Shown one piece after another: positions 62,401 through 64,000 of a stretch of DNA of 64,000 bases. A program made the translations under genes and the position numbers. The notes beneath the pieces are model-generated. The model was given only the letters and a program-made list of their open reading frames with translations, searched no databases and was not told where the DNA came from. How positions within the stretch are numbered: the first letter of the stretch is position 1; each line of letters begins with the position of its first letter. The stretch comes from Pratylenchus scribneri (Eukaryota; Nematoda; Chromadorea; Rhabditida; Pratylenchidae): contig JAQSEB010000054.1 in assembly GCA_030063045.1 (NCBI GenBank), positions 1,178,001 through 1,242,000 of the forward strand, in the 5' to 3' direction.

Positions 62401-62457
62401 ATGGCCGGTTTGGTTGGGGAACGACGCGAAAAGTTGGTCAGCCGAGTACAAAAATGA
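17421..62457 (+). CDS. unc-22: Twitchin, giant titin-like muscle protein kinase
   Basis: About 65 exons over 45 kb. The start MPWAPRFTQKPSIQQT is the conserved twitchin N-terminus, with the ATG at 17421. Domain order: Ig1-Ig2, charged RS linker, Ig3, long Lys/Glu/Ser linker, Ig4-Ig9, FnIII1-2, ten Ig-FnIII-FnIII units (the last with a third FnIII), then mixed Ig/FnIII blocks, FnIII31, the kinase, and two Ig domains. My count before the kinase is 25 Ig and 31 FnIII, equal to C. elegans UNC-22. Nearly all splice junctions are GT-AG and restore frame between recognisable domain halves. Twitchin sits in muscle A-bands and tunes contraction and relaxation. Differences from the C. elegans protein are the missing three C-terminal Ig domains and a possible kinase-less isoform. 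Introns hold many repeats and two nested genes on the other strand. The stop is TGA at 62455-62457 after KLVSRVQK. Confidence 0.95.
18660..19053. repeat. R2 palindromic repeat, copy 1
   Basis: Family hallmarks are AAGGACTGAACCAATTTTGAT on the left, TAAATTGGTTCAGAATTGA inside and the inverted counterpart on the right, closing with GGCAACAAATTGGGCC. About 350-400 bp, non-coding, foldback structure; lies in the intron between the RS linker and Ig3. Confidence 0.65.
19600..20260. repeat. R1 repeat, copy 1
   Basis: Hallmarks are GCCATTCTAATTATCCTCTAAAAGTGGC, CATAAAATAATAAGCAAATT, the central TACAGTAAGCCCTCTTTCCTCGATTC, GAATGTGCGTTGAATTTTCC and a right arm complementary to the left (AATTTTTAGAGGATATTTAG). 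About 650 bp, non-coding. Confidence 0.65.
21025..21990. repeat. R1 repeat, copy 2, interrupted by the hAT-like MITE
   Basis: Contains GGGCGATATGCCATTTGAAA, TGATTACTGTTACAGTATTC and GAATGTGCGTTGAATTTTCT. The right arm is split by the insertion at 21703-21960. Confidence 0.65.
21703..21960. mobile_element. hAT-like MITE (258 bp)
   Basis: Terminal inverted repeats begin CAGGGAGCGGATTTATATGC and end with the complement. An 8-bp target duplication TCCATAAC flanks them (21695-21702 and 21961-21968). The 8-bp duplication and CAGGG ends are typical of hAT elements. It is inserted inside an R1 repeat. The interior holds repeated TGCATATTTT motifs. Confidence 0.85.
22984..23624. other. Twitchin intron, no feature seen
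   Basis: Pyrimidine-rich intron between two linker exons. No repeat family of this window is recognised; the open frame at 23063-23302 is composition-driven. Confidence 0.5.
23826..24627. other. Twitchin intron, possible small exon
   Basis: T/C-rich intron. A piece from 24501 (ATGCCGCAGCAACAAAAGGC) to a donor GTGAATTC at about 24581 is better coding-like than its surroundings and could be an optional exon; I cannot decide. Confidence 0.35.
25012..25335. repeat. R2 palindromic repeat, copy 2
   Basis: Same arms as copy 1 (CAAGGACTGGACCAATTTTT, then TTAGTTTAGTCTTTGATGGG and GGTGACAAGTTGG on the right). It sits in the intron after the FYGEGDYLNF exon. Confidence 0.65.
26562..29280 (+). other. 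Twitchin Ig4-Ig9 tandem array
   Basis: Six consecutive immunoglobulin domains. Ig4 spans 26671 to about 27400 (IFKCLVEGNPAPKFTWKKGG...EGEYTLEVKNSHGTD). Ig5 (27580-27883) has LKCVYSRPNAKVRW and GKYTCEANGVATHS. Ig6 (27932-28290) has GILTCKLNSAKAPLVWHRGG. Ig7 (28290-28600) has VEWFHDGAKI and HGEYKCTTKDDKTMAQL. Ig8 (28600-28970) has VNLRCETKDTRTPGQWFRNG. Ig9 (28970-29280) has VPFQVKGTRRGDPKPVLMKNG. All introns inside are 42-60 bp except the one carrying an R2 repeat (26876-27282). Confidence 0.9.
26890..27225. repeat. R2 palindromic repeat, copy 3
   Basis: The arms begin TAACTCATCAAGATTGAACC and end TTGGTTCAATCTTTAATGCG...GGCGATAG. It fills most of the intron inside Ig4. Confidence 0.65.
30027..30410. 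mobile_element. Mutator-like foldback MITE, copy A
   Basis: Nearly palindromic element whose arms contain ATTTCACTTAAAATGATCGG and its complement, flanked by identical 9-bp copies of GAGAGGTCA (30018-30026 and 30411-30419). It lies just downstream of the nested gene and is also present in copy B, so it was inserted before the intron was duplicated. Confidence 0.75.
30461..31676 (-). pseudogene. Nested GIY-YIG-like/C2H2 zinc-finger gene, copy A (start lost, frameshifted)
   Basis: Minus-strand exons 31593-31676, 31312-31545, 31054-31266, 30641-31004 and 30461-30593, all with clean GT-AG introns of 45-50 bp. The encoded order is SSRSPSLAAVNELIRTASSA; a GIY-YIG-like segment (AWVYVIAKWPLP, then IKYIGQIS, RWLKH, and a Glu in LSLQWEFLLF); then C2H2 fingers (FKCEVCDEGFVTTDNLKQHQTTH, YFCDQCGAGFFHKKNLNAHMPIH and a third CPHC...FIKHVMKEH). 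Relative to copy B the ATG is ATT (31674-31676). After GVPDE a 4-bp length difference shifts the frame, so the conserved end (EVQELEAFEREHFGRTLDN...SKRMRLS) is out of frame. A foldback element sits 31 bp upstream. The function is unknown; nuclease and DNA binding are inferred from motifs. Confidence 0.7.
31708..32876. mobile_element. 1.17-kb foldback element with 9-bp target duplication
   Basis: The long terminal arms (about 240 bp, 31708-31945 against 32640-32876) are inverted copies containing repeated TTTGTCCCCTATTTCAATT and CTTCTCTGCTCCTCCCTCAT. The interior is made of GGATTAAGG/GATATAGGGG-type short repeats on both sides of a central spacer (32240-32340). The flanks carry TTTAACAAA on both sides (31699-31707 and 32877-32885), and the paralogous intron shows the uninterrupted site. 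A 9-bp duplication with long inverted repeats suggests the Mutator superfamily. No transposase frame is visible. Confidence 0.85.
31931..31950 (+). repeat. Poly-G tract
   Basis: A run of about 19 G within the left arm of the 1.17-kb foldback; the right arm lacks it. Possible G-quadruplex or slippage site. Confidence 0.8.
33013..33034 (+). repeat. Poly-G tract in intron copy A
   Basis: A run of 22 G (after GAATG). Copy B has only GGGGGGAGG at the equivalent place (about 38673), so the run expanded or inserted after the duplication. Confidence 0.85.
33340..33800. repeat. Minisatellite array 1
   Basis: About 18 tandem units of roughly 24 bp around CCGCCTGGCGAACTTAGAAT, mixed with a shorter variant CCGCCTGTTTTAATT. 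It lies in the twitchin intron 33242-34017, right after the small exon that follows the duplicated intron A. Units at the edges are degenerate (CTGCCTGGTCAA, CACCTGGTCAAC). Confidence 0.95.
35385..35715. repeat. R2 palindromic repeat, copy 4
   Basis: Starts CCCAATTTGTCAAACTCATC AAGGACTAAAC and ends TTATTCAATCCTTGTTCCTT with GGCAG. It lies in the intron inside FnIII5. Confidence 0.65.
36330..36640. repeat. R3 repeat, copy 1
   Basis: Hallmarks are GGTTTAAAACCGTTTTTGAT, TTGGTTCAAAACTAATAAG, TTAGAATTGGTTAAACCCAAG and ACATAATCAAATGATATGTT. It is in the intron inside FnIII6, just upstream of the small exon 36680-36769. Confidence 0.55.
36916..37296. mobile_element. Mutator-like foldback MITE, copy B
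   Basis: Same element and same 9-bp target duplication GAGAGGTCA (36907-36915 and 37297-37305) as copy A. It is inherited through the intron duplication and not a separate insertion. Confidence 0.75.
37338..38527 (-). CDS. Nested GIY-YIG-like/C2H2 zinc-finger gene, copy B (one frameshift)
   Basis: Minus-strand exons 38444-38527, 38157-38396, 37899-38111, 37500-37853 and 37338-37452. The ATG is intact (MSSRSPSLAAVNELIRTASS). Exon 2 encodes 80 residues with AWVYLIVNWPLP, VKYIGQFS, DRWQKH and a later WEF Glu, the spacing expected for a GIY-YIG nuclease core (Tyr, YIG, Arg, His, Glu). Exon 4 has two C2H2 fingers (CDECDEGFATKYAVKQHKTIH and FCEQCGDGFYFKKGLKQHMPIH). The third finger begins CPHCA, but a 5-bp length difference from copy A breaks the frame before FIKHVMKEHGEHYLNKDG, which remains readable in another frame, as does the final EVQEMEAFEREYFGRTL...SKRMRLS. 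It is either a truncated protein or a young pseudogene. It lies antisense inside a twitchin intron. Confidence 0.65.
39375..40025. repeat. R1 repeat, copy 3 (inverted orientation)
   Basis: Carries the complement of the R1 centre: AGAGAAAATTCAATGCATATTCCCTTTG, then AATACTGTAACAGTAATCAC, TATTTTATGGTTATTTTAAT and, at the right end, TTTCAAATGGCAAAAATC. It lies in the intron inside FnIII7. Confidence 0.65.
41414..42088. other. Twitchin intron, no repeat recognised
   Basis: AT-rich intron between FnIII10 and the next Ig. It holds a moderately GC-richer middle (41585-41720) but no R1, R2 or R3 signature and no frame. Confidence 0.5.
42600..42960. repeat. R1 repeat, copy 4 (short, centre deleted)
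   Basis: Retains both arms (GAGGATATGCTTATTTGAAAGC and TGGCCACTTTTTAGAGGACA) but lacks the TACAGTA centre, giving a 360-bp palindrome. Confidence 0.6.
43665..44080. repeat. R2 palindromic repeat, copy 5
   Basis: Left AATTTGTCGCCATTTTCAAT and ACTCATCAAGGACTGAAC; right TTGGTTTATTTCTTGATGAA and AGGCAACAAATTCG. These are the clearest outer ends of the family. It lies in the intron between FnIII12 and the next Ig. Confidence 0.7.
44940..45070. repeat. R3 repeat, copy 2 (partial, inverted)
   Basis: Carries TACATCATTTCGTTATGTTT, TTGGCTTGAACCGATTCTAA and TTAGTTTTGAACCAAAAATA, the complement of the R3 core. Confidence 0.5.
46395..47095. repeat. R1 repeat, copy 5
   Basis: Left GGCTATATGCTATGTGAAAG, centre ATTACGGTATCTATATTACAG, and right AGAGGAAAGTTATATATTTAAAATGG. 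It lies in the intron inside FnIII16. Confidence 0.65.
47759..47912. mobile_element. Tc1/mariner-type MITE (154 bp)
   Basis: Ends GAGTAGTCCAAAGT and ACTTTGGACTACTC are perfect inverted repeats, flanked by TA on both sides (47757-47758 and 47913-47914). The interior has several AAGTCGGTTTT/AAACCGG motifs. No coding capacity. Confidence 0.75.
47990..48230. repeat. R3 repeat, copy 3
   Basis: Carries TTTGGTTCAAAATTAGGTTAG, TTGTTAAACCCAAGCAAAAAC and ATAATCAAATGATGCGTCTT. Confidence 0.55.
49445..50140. repeat. R1 repeat, copy 6
   Basis: Contains AATAATAAGCACCATTTATT, GATTACGATATGCCGTACCG and AAAGGAATGCGTTTGACATT, with weaker arms. It lies in the intron inside FnIII20. Confidence 0.6.
51110..51290. 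repeat. R3 repeat, copy 4 (inverted)
   Basis: Carries ATGCATCTTTTGACTATGTT, TTAACTGATTCTAACATAGT and TTGGTTTAAACCGTTTAATA. Confidence 0.55.
52568..52895. repeat. R2 palindromic repeat, copy 6
   Basis: Left CCCAATTTGTCGCCGTTTGT with AAAGACTGAACATATTTTGG; right AAAATTGGTTCAGTTTCGAT and TGTCGACATG. It lies in the intron inside FnIII24. Confidence 0.65.
57542..57804 (+). other. Alternative last exon: kinase-less twitchin C-terminus
   Basis: The exon starts after TTTTTGAAG at 57541 in the frame set by the FnIII31 exon (T + GC gives Cys, then TIPESRIKRFQYEG). A donor GTACAAC at 57584 lets it splice on toward the kinase. If that donor is skipped the frame stays open for about 73 more codons of good coding composition, rich in Ser (SSSSFSLLNSHSSSLLAAK, RSSRSPSPRLSTFATQSR), and ends at tandem TGA TGA from 57802. 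AATAAG/TATTAAA-type sequences and a T run follow near 57855-57925. This would give a twitchin without kinase and C-terminal Ig domains. It is a prediction from sequence only. Confidence 0.55.
57805..58440. other. Probable 3' UTR/intron after the alternative last exon
   Basis: AT-rich sequence with candidate poly(A) signals (AATAAGGAAATAATG near 57857, TATTAAATG near 57910). No further exon is supported before 58957. On the long isoform the interval is intron. Confidence 0.45.
58450..58830. repeat. R1 repeat, copy 7 (short)
   Basis: Contains CATTTTAAAGCACAAACTGTTC, TTACACTCCAAGATATTTAAC and ATGGTATATCGCCTTCACTG. A palindrome without the central part, between the alternative last exon and the kinase-linker exon. 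Confidence 0.55.
58957..59234 (+). other. Kinase-linker exon, end uncertain (second possible early stop)
   Basis: After an ATTTTAG acceptor the exon continues the frame as GDAQTVNEVERRKKG, resembling the UNC-22 linker that begins GDER. The frame then stays open through Ser/Asn/Gln-rich sequence to a TAA at 59232-59234 that overlaps an AATAAA signal. The true 3' splice partner is the exon at 59875 (VDDVGRLIRGK). A phase-1 donor is required, and the candidates are a GC donor after RRKK (GGCACT, about 59006) or GTGCCA at about 59118. A read-through end here would be another short isoform. Confidence 0.45.
59235..59874. other. Intron before the kinase, no supported exon
   Basis: Contains an inverted pair GCAAAATGTT (about 59238) and AACATTTTGC (about 59358) enclosing a GGAATG/CATTCC pair, so a weak hairpin of about 130 bp. 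No protein-coding signal. Confidence 0.4.
60734..60781 (+). other. GC-AG intron in the kinase activation segment (48 bp)
   Basis: Exons ...KVTTG and TPEFAAPE are adjacent in all twitchin kinases. Here they are separated by 48 bp that begin GCAATT, are pyrimidine-rich and end TTTAAAAG. The stretch is a multiple of three with no stop, so if retained it would insert 16 residues between DFG and APE. The best reading is an intron with a GC donor. Confidence 0.75.
60997..61050 (+). other. GC-AG intron near the end of the kinase (54 bp)
   Basis: The exon ends ISEDAK (AAG) directly before GCAAGG, the classic GC-donor form, and the next exon begins NFIRRLLVADRRQRM after CCCTAG. Reading through hits a stop, so this piece must be spliced, which supports the use of GC donors in this gene. 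Confidence 0.85.
61265..62457 (+). other. Twitchin C-terminal region with two Ig domains
   Basis: Exons 61265-61488, 61537 to about 62289, and 62341-62457. The first Ig (AQPRFVLRPTD...VSFFCKVLSPTPIRLSW, GEYSVRAINEYGQRE) is the one that follows the kinase regulatory tail in UNC-22. After a Ser/Pro linker (possible extra intron at about 61711-61767) comes the second Ig (LIQKNHSCKLLCTVTSNPPPKIEWF, AGIYKCLASNEFGQTE), like UNC-22 Ig27. The last exon adds only NLLQSNGAAATSSDMGNSRL and KLVSRVQK, then TGA. C. elegans has three more Ig domains at this end. Confidence 0.8.
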
Positions 62458-62579
62458 TGAAAAAAAGAAGATAAAAATGATAATGATAATTGGTCAAAAT
62501 TGTGGTTGTGATTGAATAGAATAAAAAATGAAAATGGAAAGAATTGTGACAACTGCTGTAACTCAATTTTACAGAATAA

Positions 62580-63170
62580 TCCGCCAATTTGAATTCCGCC
62601 TAGTTAGATTAATTTCGAATATTTAATTCCTCTTGTTTTAAGAATAAATCCGCCTGTTTTAATTCCGTCTGGTCAACTTTGAATAATTCTGGCGAACTTT
62701 TCCGCCTGTTTTTATTCCGTCTGGCGAACTTAGAATAATTCCGCCTGTTTTAATTCCGCCTGGCGAACTTAGAATAATTCCGCCTGTTTTAATTCCGCCT
62801 GGCGAACTTAGAATAATTCCGCCTGTTTTAATTCCGCCTGGCGAACTTAGAATAATTCCGCCTGTTTTAATTCCGCCTGGCGAACTTAGAATAATTCCGC
62901 CTGTTTTAATTCCGCCTGGCGAACTTAATTCCGCCTGTTTTAATTCCGCCTGGTGAACTTTTAGAATAATTCCGCCTGGCGAACTTAAAATAATTCTGCC
63001 TGTTTTAATTCCGCCTGGCGAACTTAGAATAATTCCGGCTGTTTTAATTCCGCCTGGCGAACTTAGAATAATTCCGCCTGGCGAACTTAGAATAATTCCG
63101 CCTATTTTAAGAATAAATCCGTCTGTTTTAATTCCACCTGTTTTAAGAATAAATCCGCCTGTTTTATTCC
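62580..63170. repeat. Minisatellite array 2, same unit family
   Basis: About 25 units of the same family as array 1, here mostly as an alternating long/short pair (CCGCCTGGCGAACTTAGAAT then CCGCCTGTTTTAATT). It starts about 120 bp after the twitchin stop codon. Confidence 0.95.
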
Positions 63171-64000
63171 GTTTCTTTGTTTAGTTAAAAATAATTCCTT
63201 ATGTTCTTTCTGCCTGCTGAGTAGTGGGGCATGTTGCAATTGCAAAATTTTGACAAGAACAAATGATTGGATGAACAAATCCATCATTCAATCTGATGAA
63301 GAGAAAACATGCTCGTTTAAAACCGATGTGGCCCTATCAAATGGCTGCCCACCCACCCCCCCCCCCCCCCAAACCACAATAAAACCACTCAACAAAACCC
63401 TCCAAAATCCTTTCCTAAAATCCTATTCCACACAAATCCTTCTTCAACCAATCTTTTCTCCGTTGGATTCGCTGCATGCAATCCGATCCCCCCCCCCCCC
63501 TTTCGCCCAATTCCGCCTCCTCCTTCCTTCTAATTTGGCCCAGCATTTCCTTCCTTCCTTGTCCCATTATTCGTCCACTCCCACAAAAATAAGCCAGCAT
63601 TTTGCTTTCCCAAAGGGTCAGTCAACATTAGGCAATTTGCTCGTCTTTTTGACCGCAAAATGCGCTTTTTCCTTTTCAAAATTACTCATTTTAAGCTGCA
63701 TTTCATCGCATGGACGGGAAGCCCGAGGGGCGGAGTCGACCAAATTTGCGTTGCCCCCAAGGGGAGAAGGGGGATTTTGTGCTCTTCGCAAGCAGTGGAG
63801 CACGCCCCACCACCAACACAACCCTTGGTCATAGCATCCGCCGCGCCCTACGGCCTCCTCCCCAACATTGCCTTCCTTGTTCCTTCAAACCAATGTGTTC
63901 CCCCAAATAAACCTTTTTTGCCCCTTCCCCTTTTGCCTTCCATTCAAACAACAATAAAATAAATATTTGCGCGCCCTCATTTTTTTTATTCCCCTCTAAT
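63171..64000. other. Region downstream of twitchin, no gene supported
   Basis: C-rich tracts (63351-63370 and 63490-63500), pyrimidine-rich stretches and AATAAAATAAA near 63953. A 194-codon frame at 63250-63834 is proline/serine-rich and has no recognisable domain. It may be upstream sequence of the next gene. Confidence 0.4.

Noticed and set aside
62580..63170. Regularly spaced repeats that might suggest a CRISPR array
   Set aside because: Units are directly tandem with no unique spacers, and the genome is eukaryotic; it is a minisatellite.
63250..63834. 194-codon frame at the window end
   Set aside because: Pro/Ser/Leu-rich from C-runs and pyrimidine tracts; no domain, and it crosses simple-sequence tracts.

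Overview
The window is nuclear DNA of a nematode. The introns are short and AT-rich, several start codons sit just behind TTTTAG-type acceptors that fit spliced-leader addition, and the largest gene is the nematode giant muscle kinase twitchin (unc-22), matching the C. elegans domain plan almost domain for domain. At least two GC-AG introns lie in the kinase-coding part. GC-AG introns are common in cyst nematodes, so a tylenchid plant parasite (Heterodera/Globodera type) is my best guess, but this is inference only.

Layout, all main genes on the + strand. 1-2784: 3' part of a MUT-7/EXD3-type 3'-5' exonuclease. 3235-5477: an arginine/serine-rich nuclear-type protein that I do not recognise. 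5789-11017: a DENND4/Crag-type Rab exchange factor (MABP, tripartite DENN, PPR-like repeat). 11597-13302: IFT54/DYF-11 (TRAF3IP1), with a perfect-consensus ciliary X-box upstream. 14114-15743: tRNA-splicing endonuclease subunit SEN54. 17421-62457: twitchin, filling 70 percent of the window. I count 25 Ig domains and 31 FnIII domains before the kinase, the same as C. elegans, but only two Ig domains after it instead of five. A serine-rich alternative last exon at 57542-57804 would give a kinase-less protein.

The twitchin introns are crowded with repeats: three dispersed palindromic families (called R1, R2 and R3 here), a hAT-like MITE with an 8-bp target duplication, two copies of a Mutator-like foldback and a larger 1.17-kb foldback with 9-bp target duplications, a TA-flanked MITE, two arrays of one 24-bp-type minisatellite, and long G runs. 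The most unusual item is a pair of homologous whole introns (29875-33187 and 36770-38783). Each carries, on the minus strand, a five-exon gene for a protein with a GIY-YIG-like nuclease domain and C2H2 zinc fingers. Each intron splits a different FnIII repeat of twitchin at nearly the same codon. Both nested genes carry disabling changes, each a different set. The pattern resembles intron homing or intron gene conversion inside a repetitive gene.
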